Assembly (NCBI RefSeq): GCF_014633365.1
Contig: NC_068346.1
Span: forward strand, 31,662,639-31,726,638
DNA from: Diospyros lotus
Taxonomy: Eukaryota > Streptophyta > Magnoliopsida > Ericales > Ebenaceae
Length of the DNA stretch: 64,000 nt
Reading direction: 5' to 3'
The stretch's first letter is position 1. Every line of letters starts with the position of its first letter. Below the pieces are notes generated by a model. That model saw only the letters and a program-made list of their open reading frames with translations, searched no databases and was not told the DNA's origin. The translations under genes and the position numbers were made by a program. Shown here piece by piece: positions 1 to 11,648 of this stretch.

Positions 1-710
1 ATAAAATGATATAATAAGGCTTGAGAATGATTTCAATAAATACTGCCAAATTAATTTTAGATATATCTCACTTACGTATTTTTCTTCTTATAGAGGGGTG
101 AAATTTGGCTACCAAATGGCTTTAAATAGGTGGGGAAATGGAGAAGCTTGGTGGCCAAGGCCAAGGAGCTTCCCAATGGGCGCCATGGCGTCACCCAATA
201 GTTGCGCATGGCTATCGCGTGGCCTCCCCAAAAAGGCGTTGTTTTGACTCCTTGTGGATTATTCCAACCTTCTTAAAGTGATTCTCTCCTTTGCTGAAAA
301 TAAATTCCAACATTTTCCTCACAAGACTTGAACCCAAGACCTCTTACTATACCTTTGCACGCCCAACCGCTAGGCCACTAGCTTCCTTGTTAACCTTAAC
401 AAATTAATTTTTATACCAACTTCAATTTATATTTTAAACCCAGAAATTCCATAATCTTTTTCCCAATTACCTTCTATTTAGAAACACAATAAATTAAATT
501 TTTTTCCATTAAATTCCTCAAGTTTGCAAATCATTAAAAAATCATAAACAAATTATTTTTCATAAATCACCTCTTAATTCAACCACGATGATCCTCCTTA
601 ATTGTCCCAATCAAAGTTCTCAATCCCACGGGTTGCCAATTAATCACCGAGGGATCATTTCAATCACAAGATTAAATTTTTATTCTTCTCCAAAATACTG
701 GGATGTTACA
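1..710 (-). repeat. 3' LTR of the minus-strand gypsy element (partial)
   Basis: This closely matches 8458-9315, including the stretch reading gaggggtgaaatttggct at about 93-110 and at 8575. It ends at the terminal TGTTACA (704-710), after which the internal domain begins. Its other end lies left of the window. It contains a tRNA-like segment on the minus strand at about 330-395 (A-box-like TGGCCTAGCGGTTGGG, B-box-like GGGTTCAAGTC), also present in the partner LTR near 8920-8990. Confidence 0.75.
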
Positions 711-861
711 GTCTTTCCTCATAAAATTCCGTCCTTGAAATTTTCAATTGTCTGGGCATACTATACACAAGTCTTTAATATCAACTATGTCTCCCAAATA
801 AGTATGGGTATCTTTCCTACATTTCCTCTTCCAGCTCTCAGGTTGCTTCTCATTCCGAGTG

Positions 862-1221
862 TTAACTCCATTGCACTTTTACCATAGGAAGATTTCTATG
901 TCTTAATTGACAATCTTGAAACTTTAACACTCGTACGGGTTGCACCTCAAAGGTCAAGTTAGTTTGGAGGTTAACTTCCTCAACGTGCACCTCAATGTTA
1001 GGATTGTATATGTGTTTCTGCAGTTGGGAAACATGGAATAAGTCATGCAGTCTGGCTAACGCTTTTGGTAGCTCCAAACGGTAAGCCACAGGTCCGACTT
1101 GGTTCTTGATTCGATATGGCCCTAAATACCGAGGTCCCAATTTACCTCTTAGTTGGTATCTAAAAGCTGGGCGCAATGGGGTAGCTTGAAGATATACCAA
1201 ATCTTCTATAGCAAATTCCAA
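862..1221 (-). pseudogene. gypsy integrase C-terminal domain fragment
   Basis: The 119-residue open stretch carries the GPY/F-type module of plant gypsy integrases: a RGKLGPRYLGPYRI segment followed by VGPVAYRLELP and LHDLFHVSQLQKH. These are hallmarks of the tail that follows the catalytic core and contacts DNA. It lies directly downstream, on the minus strand, of the integrase core and just before the 3' LTR, as expected. It is not a complete protein; the frame is broken upstream. No chromodomain is evident after the module. Confidence 0.8.
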
Positions 1222-1854
1222 AGGTCAAGTATGGCAATCTTGGGTCGCTTTCATGTTCTTGTAGACCACTTCTATCAATTGCATTGCTTCTTCCACTAGG
1301 TCCATTTGAGCAAGCAGTTTCTCTCCCACTTCAAGCCATCATACTAGTGACTGACACCGTTGTCCATACAACACCTCATAGGGTGTCATTCCTACACTTT
1401 CTTGATAACTATTATTATAGGTAAACTCTGCCAAGCTCAAATATTCATCTAGTCTGCCTCCAAAATCCCGCACATATGTCCTGAGCATATCCTCTAGAAT
1501 TTGATTAACCCACTCTGTCTGGCCATCTAACTAGGGATGACAAGTTATGCTAAAGTTCAACTGAGTTCCCAATTTTTCTTGCATAGCTTTCTAGAATTTG
1601 GACACAAATTGACCATCTCTATCTGACACGATACTTACTAGGACTCTATGCAGCATGACAATCTCTCGAATATAGAATCGGGCTAGTTGTTCAGCACCTA
1701 TAGTACTTTTTACAGGCAATAAATGTTCTGACTTTGTTAATCGGTCTACGACTACCCAAATAGTATTGATTTTCTTTGGCATTAGAGATAAGCCCATGAT
1801 AAAATCTATTGTTACATGTTTCCATTTCCATTTGGGAATCTCCAAAGGTTGCAA
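1222..1854 (-). pseudogene. gypsy integrase catalytic core (broken)
   Basis: An open stretch at 1591-1854 holds the start of the core, with TIDFIMGL carrying the first catalytic Asp, WVVVDRLTKSEHL, and SDRDGQF carrying the second. Beyond it, other frames continue with the third-site region QTEWVNQILEDMLRTY near 1500-1540 and the AEFTYNNSYQESVGMTPYEVLYG block near 1370-1450. A stop codon falls between CHP and LDGQTE. The D,D,E residues remain recognisable, but the protein cannot be made as one piece. Confidence 0.8.
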
Positions 1855-1946
1855 ATTCCCTGATGGTTTCTAGCGTCAGCTTTTATTTGTTGGCAAGTAT
1901 CACATTTCCTTACAAACTCAGCCATGCTTCTCTTCATCTCTGGCCA

Positions 1947-2138
1947 CTAATATATTTCCCGAAGATCACGATACATCTTAGTGATTCCGGGATGCACTAT
2001 GCATAGGGCATGATGTGCTTCACCTAGAATTTTTTGTTGTAGGCTACCATGGGCTGGCACATACACCCTTCCACTCATTAGAAGTATGCCATTACGATAG
2101 TCAAATTTAGGTTGCTTAGGTTGTCCATTCTCATCCAC
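1947..2138 (-). pseudogene. gypsy integrase zinc-binding (H2C2) region fragment
   Basis: The 63-residue open stretch reads RVYVPAHGSLQQKILGEAHHALCIVHPGITKMYRDLREIY. It matches the N-terminal integrase region that precedes the core (LRQ-I-L-E-AH-S-HPG-TKMY-DL). The His pair (AHH, HPG) is visible. The following Cys pair would lie between here and 1854 in another frame. A frame break separates it from the core. Confidence 0.75.
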
Positions 2139-2253
2139 CCACTTGCTCCAAATTCTTGGTTAAAGTCTATAGATGGGCGATCAAACAGGCTCTCGACAAA
2201 TAGCTTTTCCAACTCAATGCATCTGCAACCACATCCGCCTGCCTTGGACAATA

Positions 2254-2640
2254 CTAAATGGTACAGTCATAATCTTTTAAGAGTTCCATCCATCGATGTT
2301 GACGAAGGTTCAAATCCCGTTGAGTGAAAATGTACTTTAAACTTTGATGATCTACATATATAGTGAACTTTTCTCCATACAGATAATGTCGCCATAATTT
2401 CAAAGCATGCACTATAACTGTCAACTCCAAGTCATGCACTAGGTAAATCTTATCATAAGGGCACAATTGTCAAGATCCGTATGCAACTACCTTTCCATGC
2501 TGCATCAATATGCACCCAAGTCCTACACCTGAGGCATCTGTATACACCTCATACCCTTAGAGCCTATGGGTATAGCCAATATCGGTGTTGTTGTCAATCG
2601 ATGCTTAAGCTCTTGAAAACTTCCTTCGCAAGGGTCAAAA
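2254..2640 (-). pseudogene. gypsy RNase H domain fragment
   Basis: The open stretch 2254-2466 encodes the RNase H half with [23 protein letters not shown] text, [21 protein letters not shown] and [16 protein letters not shown], as in Ty3 RNase H where DH-SL and RW-E-L are diagnostic. Reading further right in other frames gives YTDASGVGLG-type and ILMQHGKVVAYGS-type segments to about 2640. There the homology stops and a foreign LTR fragment begins. The reverse transcriptase that should come next is absent. Confidence 0.75.
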
Positions 2641-3602
2641 GCCCCTTATCCATTTCCTTCAATTCTTCCTCAAACACTCGGATTCACGAGTTTAATTTTT
2701 TTGAAGCATTCAATCATCCTCTATTTATAGGCAACCCCGAGCCTCCAAACGCCCATAGCTGCTCAATTTGAAGTCTCCAAGGCTTCTACCTTCCTTAAAT
2801 CAACCCAAACACGCCAACACCAGACCACAAAACATAGATGCAAAGCTTCAAAATTCTGACCAATATACGGCCAAAATTTTTGTAAAATCGGCCACCCTCG
2901 TGGCCAATGTCAGCCTAAGCCTACTCCTCGGGCCTTCCCGACCACTTTCCCTGAATCCCACATAGCCAAAAGCGGCAATCGACAACCAAAAAGGTGGCTA
3001 GTAGGCCATGGCAATGTTCTCACTACAAGTTTGTAAAATTACACTTTGACCGTAGCCTCTTCCCATTTTTCACTTTGGCCCTTTCCTTGAAGCCCCTGAG
3101 CTTCCCAATAATTTCATTATGACCCACAAGTTCTAAACCTTTCATTTCATCCCCGAAGATTCTGGAATAACGTCCATTCGACCTCTCTTGAAAAAAATTA
3201 AGAAATTGCACTTAGGCCCGAATGTGTGTTTTGAGCGTAAACCCTTTTGCATCCTCCTGAAACCACTTAAGGGTTATTCCTTATGCAAAATATGAACCTC
3301 CTCAGGGTTCTGTTGACTTTTCAAAAGTCTCTAACGACAATTTGATTTTTCAGCTTGAAACACAACTGTACCAAAAATTGTCTCTAACCCGACTTCTTTT
3401 GATGCCATAAATTATGCCTCGATATGTTCGTCAATACCATATCATTTTCCTTAGATATCCCAGCTCCAGAGCACTCCCTATAGTCGATTCAATCACACAT
3501 AACTGTGAGAAATTATACTAAAATCCTCAAAGCTTCTGAAAATTTCAATTTCACCCCAAGATAAATTACTCTTGATTCCTTCAAAAAATTTTGGGTATTA
3601 CA
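2631..3602 (-). repeat. Truncated LTR (family A) lodged in the gypsy pol
   Basis: The right end TTGGGTATTACA (3602) and the reversed TATA box ctatttatag at 2721-2730 match the right part of the solo LTR at 60975-63292 (TATA at 62438, end at 63292), with similar TATA-to-end distances of about 880 and 855 bp. The left part of the LTR is missing, and the start near 2631 is approximate (shared ggtcaaaagcccc-type text). It replaces the gypsy reverse transcriptase, so a deletion probably accompanied it. Confidence 0.6.
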
Positions 3603-4970
3603 AGCACAAAGGTAACACATCTCACCCATTAGCCCCTAGGGCAATCCATGTACTCTAACAATTAGTGGATGTCTTCCATCTAATACTCTACCACGCTTGG
3701 GTTAGCTTGAAGCTGCCTTTTGAATGTTAGGGGTCACAAATCCATAAATGCCTTCAGCTAACTAGCCGCCTCGGTATCCACTTTTTGGTCACAAGATGCT
3801 TATCTTTCTATACGATGGCTGTGGACCTCCTCGGAGTATTATGGCACCTTTGTTAAGGGCCTCCAAGTAGCACATCCTGATTAAGAAGTGTCTAACATAA
3901 GAGCCGTTCGTCATGTAACCAATGCCATTTGCACACCACAACTACCCATTGTTGAACACATGCTATCAAAGCACAACGACAAAGGTCCATTAATCTCAAA
4001 AGAAACCATAATCTATTTCATACAAACACACAAATTACAATTTATTGGCACACCATTAACTAGACTAGTACAACACATCAGACTAACAGTATCCCTATTA
4101 TTTTCTATTTCACAACTGGTCTGACACCATCTTAACTAAGTAGTACTCCTATCATCCCCTACGACCCGAGACGTAGCCTCGTCAGCCAAATATGAGAGGT
4201 TCTTGTTGCTTCCCATACTGGAGCAGGATCTCACAAGCTTCTCATCTATGTGCTCTAGGCCCTATATCACGGCCTTGGATGGAAGCGTTGTGGGAAAGGC
4301 TCTTATTCCCATTGGATCATCAAGTGGCACACACAACTCCCAATCCTTAGCTTGCCACTCAATTGCACTGATAAAATTTCCATAATTGAATCTTAGATTC
4401 ATGTCCCACATCAGACCCTCAGTGAGTTGTTTGCAAATGTCATTCATGTACTTTCTTACAAACATAACTTGTTTCTCCGATAATCCCCACAAATTTGCAC
4501 GTATGGTGGTCCGGTACACTTGATTTACTGGACACATAAAGCTTATAATCCCCCCATCCTCATCCTGGCCATCACCTATCAGAGAGAACAATTCATGCTC
4601 CCACTAGTACCATTAGAGATCTACGATTGGGGTCACAAGATCTGGATTCAACATGCTAGGGCCTAACCCTTCAAAGTCCATGAGGGTAGTTTCTACATAC
4701 AAAAGCAAGGGTTAGATTAATAATTAAAATAAATCTTGTTTCCCCACAAAGGACTACATTTGGGAACACACACATGTCACGTTGCTTGTTTATGTTAGGA
4801 ACTCATTTCTTAAGCAAGCCCACATTACAAAACATGCCTATACTAGGGAAACATTTCATTCCTAGCTACGACCTACCTCATCCCAAGTATGCATTCACAA
4901 TTTCATCACCCTCCTCTCAAAATCCTCAAATCCATTAACCCAAACAACATACTCAATCGATCGCAACCTT
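3603..4970 (-). other. Internal region of the gypsy element, gag position, not recognised
   Basis: By position, between the LTR fragment and the primer-binding site, this should hold gag. The longest minus-strand open stretch is 4262-4591 (109 residues, starting MFSLIGDGQDEDGG). I do not recognise a gag domain or a zinc knuckle in it, and the flanking frames are full of stops. It may be a decayed gag or sequence peculiar to this family. Confidence 0.35.
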
Positions 4971-4982
4971 GCTCTGATACCA
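4971..4982 (-). other. Primer-binding site of the gypsy element
   Basis: Plus-strand gctctgatacca is the complement of TGGTATCAGAGC, the initiator-Met tRNA primer site typical of plant LTR retrotransposons. Four bases separate it from the LTR boundary TGTGACCCCC at 4987. Confidence 0.8.
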
Positions 4983-5825
4983 TCGTTGTGACCCCCAACC
5001 CCACTCCTGAGTGCCACTATAACCCAAGGTTACAACTACAGCCTATCTCGAAGGTCAGTTATGCCCTACCAATAAAAGAAATAATATAATATGGGTGCCC
5101 TGTGAAGGGACCAAGTTTTGCCACCTTCATCTATTGAGAACTCGAGTCTAGAAAAGTACACAAGTAGCAGAAAGGCACTTGAGTCTCACACCCAACCAGG
5201 CCTTAGGACAAAATACAATTTCCCACAATTAAAATAATTTCTAACAAACACACATAATATTCCACTAACATGAGTCTTAATCGTCTCCAATAATTTTAAT
5301 ATAAACAAATAAATTACATAAATAAAACATTGACTTGATCCAAATTATTTCAAAGCCTGCAATCCTTACCAACTGGCGGTTCATCCACTAGTGTTGCTTT
5401 CCCCTTCCTAGACCCCGAGCCCTCTGCATGGTTAGTGGGAAAAAAAGAGGTGAGTCCTGAGACTCAGTAAAGGCAATATGTAATATAGTAAATTTGAGCT
5501 CATGCCAAACATAGAAAAAAAATATGAAGTAAATCATGCACTCAGGCCTATCTACTACACCCTAAAGGATTTTTGTGGCCTCAAGTGGTTTCTTCTAGAA
5601 CCCCATCTTAAGACTCACACAGTCAAAAATCCACAGCCTCTTGCCAAGGCTTTCCCCCGTTCTCATATGCAAGTCATGACGGAATAATTTACACAAAAAA
5701 ACATATTAAACCCTTATCGAATTTACATTTATCGCTTTTCTTGCAAAATTTCTTTGAACTACCAAAATTATCGATGTTGCATCCTAAAATCCTCTTTCCA
5801 AAATATCATAAAATGATATAATAAG

Positions 5826-8457
5826 TGTAACGTCCCATAATTTTGGAGATGAATAATAAGTATTAATTCTGGTATTTGAGGTATTTATGGATTATTTGAG
5901 AATTTTAAAGGAAATATTAATTTATGTCATTTTGGGAAAGTGGACGATTAAGCCAATTAATTATTTTATTGGGGGTATTTATGGAAATAATAAAAGAATG
6001 AAATAAATTAAATTGGGGGATTTCTGAAAATTTCGAGGTGGAAGTGAAATAAGCGAAAACTGTAATTCGGGGTGAAAGTGGAGTTTCTAGAAAATTGGGG
6101 GTTGAAGTGTGAATTTGGGAATTGGCTGTGGGGTTTCTTTATAATTAATAAGGGGCGTTTATATACTGAGGGAGCAACCAGCCCAGCTGGTCGCGTGCGC
6201 GTGGGTGATGGCGGTGGACGCAGGATCAAGCCGAGGCTTGCACACGCGCTGGGGGAGAAAATGTTGATTTTTATCAGCAAAGGGCCCCCTGTGACATCAT
6301 TTCGGGGGAGGAGGGGGTGGTCGTGCCACGTGGCGGCCTCTAGACAACCCATTTGCCTTGCTCCCCAAGTTGTTTCATTTTTAAGCCAATCTTGGCCATT
6401 TTAGAAGCCCAAAATTGGGCAGAATGCAAGAGAAAAATAGGAAGAAGAGGGAGCACGGAAGGCAGCGAAAGAAGGGAGGAAATGGGAAAAATATGAAGGG
6501 GATGAGGGTTATTCGGTGTCCAAAATACGTAGGTAAATGGGTAAAAATTAGTAAAGGTATTGTATATTTAAATTATGGATTTGTCACGGATAGATTATAT
6601 ATATTTTCCACAGTTAGATTTAATTAATTGGAGTCGCAATCTTGTTATTTCATGTAGAACGTTTTACTTCACATCGGGAGCGCATAAAAGGCGAGAATCG
6701 GCTAAGTAAAAGCAAGCTCCTGACCCTCTCCTCATGCTCTTAATTTCCTGCGAAAGTCTATGTAGTTTCTCATACTTTATTCCGTCCCTCACCATGACTC
6801 AATTCCATGCATTAATGATAATAATCAGCATGGCAACCTCCCTATGACTTATATTTTACTAATGGGTTTATTGTTAAGGGAATGAGTTAACAGTGATGTC
6901 TTGGTGTCTTTCATTGTGTCCGTCACGGGGCCTTGTATCACTCTACTTCCTTTGGGAATGATGCCAAACCCGATGGGGCTAGGTTCTTAGAAGAGTTGAT
7001 TGTGGTTTAATGGGGCTATGTTAAGAGTCTTAATGAGAAAAGTGTGATGATTGGTATAATGTGTACTAAGACAGTTTTCTATGTTTGAGAATAGGTGAGA
7101 ATGAGAATGGTATCACGATTTTTATGTGGCTATGTACATGAGGAATTATGGAGAATTGTTATGTTATGCTAAATCTATAAGATATAAAGTTAATGGTGTC
7201 TATGTGTGTCTAAGGGTATGGGGTATAAAGCCACTGACTGTCGACCGTGGGTCATGGCAGCCGATGGCTGGATGTATGGGCGTCAGTCATCAACTACTAT
7301 GATAAGTGCTAGACAGGACAAAAGAGCTAGTACTGCTAGATTCCTGCCTTGGCTTATGCATATCATGATGTGTGTGAAGCATGGGGTTTGGGGTTGCATT
7401 CATTGGCGGGACATGCTTTGTGTGTGGTGAGATGTGTGAGCATTTGCATGACCCGGTTAGTCTAAGAGCCAACCTGGATACCCTAGGTGAGCCGGTGCAT
7501 TTAAAGCATTTCGCATGTATGTATTCCTATGTGAGCATAGCATGGCCTGATGCTTGGTTTATGGGGGCCTTGTCATCACGTTTATACTGCAAAATCCAAT
7601 GCATTTCCTATTTATTGCATTGCATGGTGAGAATGTATTGTTTCAAGTGATGAGTATGGGTGATGGGTGGCACCTACCACGGAGCATATGCCGTGGAAAT
7701 GGCCCACAACAGCAGTAGGTTATGATGATGTGTTATGTTAGGGTTGATGACTCGTGGGGATTGATTTGGTGTATACTCCACAAGTGTTAGGTTAGGGTTG
7801 ATGACTCATGGAGAATGATCTAGTGTATACTCCACGAGTGTCCTTAGAGACCTCGAGGAATGATCTGGTGTATACCTCAGGAGTCTATGGTAGCCTATAT
7901 TGGGCTGCAACAGGTTTGTATTCTAGACTTGGGTGCCAATGTGTGGCTTATATGGGCCCCAAGGACCCTTTATGTGTAGTTGATTTTATATTATGCATTT
8001 AGAGCTAAGGCACGTATTGATCATGACATGGTGTGTTGTTGCATTGATCATGACCCTTTATGTGTTGTTGAGTCTCGTGACTCACTTGTTCTTTCCATCA
8101 TTCCAAGTAAGAGATTCACCTAAGCTGGCAGGTTCGTTCAGCGGGGTTGGGTCCAGATCGTTCGGTCACGGTAGCAAGTGCAGAGTTCTCCTGAAAGGAA
8201 ATCTTGGGTGTCGTTGTGTTCTGTCAGGTTAATGCTTGTATGTTACTAGGGTTGGTGTATGTTATGTAATCCCAGGTGGGCTCATGTTATGGTTAGTTAT
8301 GTAAAGACAGTTATTAAATATTATGTGATAAAAAGTTATTGTTGTAATAAGGGTTGTGTATGAGTGTTAGTTGGTGTTATTGTTCGATATCATTCAAATA
8401 AGAACCCTCTCACGAATCCTCTTTGTGCACGGGGGCTCCGGGACGTGGGCCGTTACA
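5826..8457 (+). mobile_element. Solo LTR, family B copy 1 (2632 bp)
   Basis: It begins TGTAACGTCCC and ends GGGCCGTTACA, giving the terminal inverted repeat TGTAACG/CGTTACA. It is flanked by the perfect 5-bp target duplication ATAAG at 5821-5825 and 8458-8462. No internal domain or second LTR is present, so this is a solo LTR left by intra-element recombination. A second copy lies at 47943-50488. The open stretches inside it are not protein-like. Confidence 0.9.
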
Positions 8458-8763
8458 ATAAGACTTGAGAATAATTTCAATAAATACTACCGAATTAATT
8501 TTAGATATATCTCACTTACATATTTTTCCTTTACACGTATAAACTAGCAGAGTTTTTGTAATTTTTCTTCTTACAGAGGGGTGAAATTTGGCTGTCAAAT
8601 GACCTTAAATAGGTGGGGAAATGGAGAAGCTTAGCGGCCATGGCCAGGGGGCTTCCTAGCATGTGCCACCTGGCGGCACCCAACTGCACATGGCTGCCTC
8701 GTGGCCTCCCCAAAACAGTATCGTTTTGACGTCTTATGGCTGGAATAATTCCAGCCTTTTTCT

Positions 8764-8871
8764 CCCCTACTAGCGCACGCCTTGGCTCGAACCCGCATCA
8801 CTCAGTTGCCCCTTGTGCGGTATCGCCTGAGCTATAAGCTCCCTCAAAATTATATATGCGCATTTTAATCT
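8764..8871 (-). repeat. tRNA-like (SINE-type) insert in the right gypsy LTR
   Basis: Read on the minus strand, it carries an A-box-like TATAGCTCAGGCG and a B-box-like GGGTTCGAGCC, spaced as in tRNA genes. The matching place in the left LTR (near 280) lacks this stretch, so it probably arrived after the element's insertion. No complete tRNA cloverleaf is claimed. Confidence 0.4.
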
Positions 8872-9422
8872 TAAGGTGATTTTATCTCCTTTGCTGAAAA
8901 TAAAATCCAACATTTTCCTCACAAGAATCAAACCTAAGACCTCTCGTTATACCTTTGCACACACAACCGCTAGGCCACTAGCTTCCTTGTTGCATAACCT
9001 TAACAAATTAATTTTTATACCAACTTCAATTTATATTTTAAACCAAAGAAATTGCATAATCTTTTTCCCAGTTCCCTTCTATTTAGAAACACAATAGATT
9101 AAATATTTTTCCATTAAATTCCTCAAGTCCGCAAATCATTAATAAATCATAAACATATTATTTTTCATAAATCACCTCTTAATTCAACCATGATGATCCT
9201 TCTTAATTGTCCCAATCAAAGCTCTCGATCCTATGGGTTGCCAAATAATCACCAAGGGATCATTTCAATCACAAGATTAAATTTTTATTCTTCTCTAAAA
9301 TACCAGGATGTTACACTTTGACCCTCGGATTGTGAAGTACTAGCAATGTGTGCCATATGTGGATCTTTTATCTTAGGTTGTTAGACCTTGAAAAATAGTC
9401 AAAACCTTGCTCTAATACCAAT

Positions 9423-9911
9423 TGATATAATGGCACCAAAACCCAAGAGGGTGGTGAACTAGGTAATTTAAAAATTTGATGAAGACTTGAAATTTTTTTA
9501 ATGAAAAATAAGGATTTAGTGAAAGAGATAATTTAAGAAATGCGTAGAGCAATAAATAAAATAAAAAGAACAAGCAAACAAGGGGCACAATGATATATAG
9601 TGGTTCGCCTTAACTAAGCCTAATCCACTACCTTAGTTTCTCACTAAGGATTTTGAGAACCAATTCATTATAAAACCACCTATCACTCTGGATAGACCTT
9701 CTAGCACCAAGTTAGGAATTACAACCTCTTTCTTGAACAAGCAATCCCTCCAGTAATATAGACTAGGTAAAAATGTATACAAGAAATTTAAATGAATTTC
9801 TAAGAGTATATCCTCTTAGTTACAAGTTCTCTCAATAAAAATACAAGGCTTGAAAAGAATAAAGCATTAATGAATATACAAGCCTTACTAGGTAGAAGAT
9901 TGTTCCTTACA
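9423..9911 (-). repeat. Copia LTR on the minus strand, with primer site beside it
   Basis: Plus-strand gctctaatacca at 9409-9420 is a decayed complement of TGGTATCAGAGC. After a 2-base spacer the LTR runs from TGATATAATGG (9423) to CCTTACA (9911). In minus orientation it ends with a CACCCTCTTGGG-like block, as does the copia LTR at 42257-43630 (CACCCCCCTCTTGAG). Similar sequence recurs at about 32263-33790. Only 9316-9408 remains of its internal domain. Confidence 0.55.
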
Positions 9912-10558
9912 CTCCCCCCCGCCCCCAACAAAATGGGGTGGCAAAAAGAATGAATAGGACTCTACTTGATAAGGTGAGATGCATGATGATTAGTTCTGGC
10001 ATACCTAAATTTCTTTGGGGTGAAGTTGTCATAACTACATGTTATCTGATAAATTTAACCCCATCTTCTACATTGAATGGTGACACTCTGCATGAAAAAT
10101 GGCATGGTAAATGTGTTGACTATTCTATTCTCAAAACCTTTGGTTGTGCTGCTTTCACTTATCAAAATGAGGGAAAACTAGAATCCAAAGTGAGAAAATG
10201 TGTTTTTCTTGGTTACCCAGAGGAAGTCAAGGGTTATAGACTTTGGGATAAAAGCCAAAAGGGGGTGAGAATTATTATGAGTAGGGATATCACATTTAAT
10301 GAGTCAGAAATGCCTTGTTTAAAATCAGAGAGTGAAAAACAACAAGAAAATGAGAGTGAGAAATCCCAAAAAGAGCCAAGTAGATTGAGTATCCACATTC
10401 CCACCACCTCAAGTGATGTGGAGAGTCAAAGCCAACATGTATTAGATGAGGAGAGAAAGGAAGTAGTAGAAGATTACTCTATTGACCAACCATCATTTTC
10501 TGATTACCAGTTAGCTCGACATAGAGAAGGAGACCTTGTAGGTTACTTTAAAGGTTAG
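9912..10558 (+). pseudogene. copia integrase C-terminal half
   Basis: The frame opens on PQQNGVAKRMNRTLLDKVR, the conserved copia block containing the third catalytic residue region, although the usual Glu after GVA is Lys here. It continues with FLWGEVVITTCYLINLTPSS, the W-G-K-DYS-LKTFGC-A segment and RKCVFLGYPEEVKGYRLWD, all canonical. An acidic, Ser/Gln-rich linker toward reverse transcriptase follows and ends at a stop. The N-terminal HHCC and the first two catalytic Asp residues are absent because the element is truncated at 9912. Confidence 0.85.
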
Positions 10559-10575
10559 AATCAGATTTTGACCTA

Positions 10576-11648
10576 GTGTATGCTAGTTATGAAGAACTAG
10601 CTAATAAGGAGCCAAACACTAATAAGGATGCCATTAAAAGTGAATACTCTAAAGAGTGGGTAGAAGCAATGAAAGAGGATATGAGTTCTCTCTCTAAAAA
10701 TCAAATTTGGGAGTTAGTACCTAAACCTAAAGACAAGTTCATTGTAGGCTATAAATGGATTTATAAGGTTAAGAAGGGTACGAGTAAGAGTGAACCTGTA
10801 AAATTTAAGGCTAGATTAGTATCCAAGGGGTTTACACAGAAAGAGGGGCTTGACTATAATGAAATCTTTTCTTTTGTTGTTAAGTATACTACTATGCATG
10901 TCATGCTTGCCTTGGTTGCATATTTTAACCGGGAAGTTGAACAACTTAATGTGAAAACTACTTTTTTGCATGGTGATCTGGATGAAAAGATTTATATGTC
11001 TCAACCTAAAGGTTTTGAAGATAAAAGGAAACCTAACTTCATGTGCTTGTTGAAAAATCTTTGTATGGTTTGAAACAATCTCTTAGACAATGGTACAAAC
11101 GTTTTGATTCTTTTGTGCATTCAATTGCTTTCAAAAGAAATGAATTTGATCATTACTTATATTTCCAACGTCATAATAACGACTGTGTGTTTCTCTTATT
11201 ATATATTGATGATATGCTCTTGATTGTCCCTAACGTGAAGATGATTAATGGCATAAAAACTGCTTTAAGTAGTGAATTTGATATGAAAGACCTAGAAATT
11301 GCTAGAAAAATCTTAAGCATGGAAATTGAAAGAGATATACCAAATTCATTATTGTTTTTGCATCAATCATCTTATGTGCTAAAGGTTTTGAAAAGATTTA
11401 GCATGCATGATTACAAACCTGTTTCGTTACCACTTGCAAATCATTTTATTATGTCTAAAGATCAATCTCCTGCTAATGAAGAAGAAGAGGAATATATGAG
11501 TAACAGAATTTCATATTCTAATACTATTGGATCCGTGATGTACTTAATGGTTTGTACTAAACTAGACCTAGCTCATGCTATGCACTCTCAGCAGGTTTAT
11601 AACAAATCCAGGTCCCAAACATTGGGAAGCCTTGAAATGGCTGCTTAA
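10576..11648 (+). pseudogene. copia reverse transcriptase (frameshifted)
   Basis: Two overlapping frames (10576-11073 and 11043-11648) together carry the copia RT. Visible in order are WVEAMKEDMSSLSKNQIWELV, GYKWIYKVKKG, KARLVSKGFTQKEGLDYNEIF, VEQLNVKTTFLHGDLDEKI, SLYGLKQSLRQWYKRFD and the catalytic box LLLYIDDMLL. The box reads YIDD in place of the usual YVDD, and VKTTFL replaces the canonical VKTAFL. A frameshift near 11045-11070 splits the domain, so it is inactive. Confidence 0.85.

Larger units (their letters stand above)
1..9315 (-). mobile_element. Ty3/gypsy LTR retrotransposon, minus strand, degenerate and nested
   Basis: Read on the minus strand, the element has a 5' LTR (4987-9315, interrupted), a primer-binding site (4971-4982), a poorly recognisable gag zone, RNase H and integrase fragments in gypsy order (RNase H before integrase), and a 3' LTR (1-710, cut by the window edge). 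Both LTRs end in the same sequence, TGTTACA in plus orientation at 710 and at 9315. Reverse transcriptase and protease are not found; the pol sequence stops near 2640, where a fragment of another LTR is lodged. Many stops and frameshifts make it non-autonomous. Target-site duplication cannot be checked because the left end lies outside the window. Confidence 0.8.
4987..9315 (-). repeat. 5' LTR of the gypsy element, split by a solo LTR
   Basis: The LTR begins TGTGACCCCC at 4987 and ends GGATGTTACA at 9315. Removing the insertion 5826-8457 and one ATAAG copy leaves an LTR of about 1.7 kb. The part from 8458 to 9315 matches 1-710, with an extra ~110 bp at about 8764-8871 that looks like a tRNA-derived insertion. 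Confidence 0.75.

Noticed and set aside
6072..6404. Overlapping open stretches on both strands (6072-6404 and 6008-6352)
   Set aside because: They fall in the GC-richer promoter zone of the family B LTR. The related copy at 48200-48520 does not keep the frames.
8764..8871. Possible functional tRNA gene on the minus strand
   Set aside because: A- and B-box-like words are present, but I could not fold a full cloverleaf with acceptor and anticodon stems. A tRNA-derived repeat is more likely.
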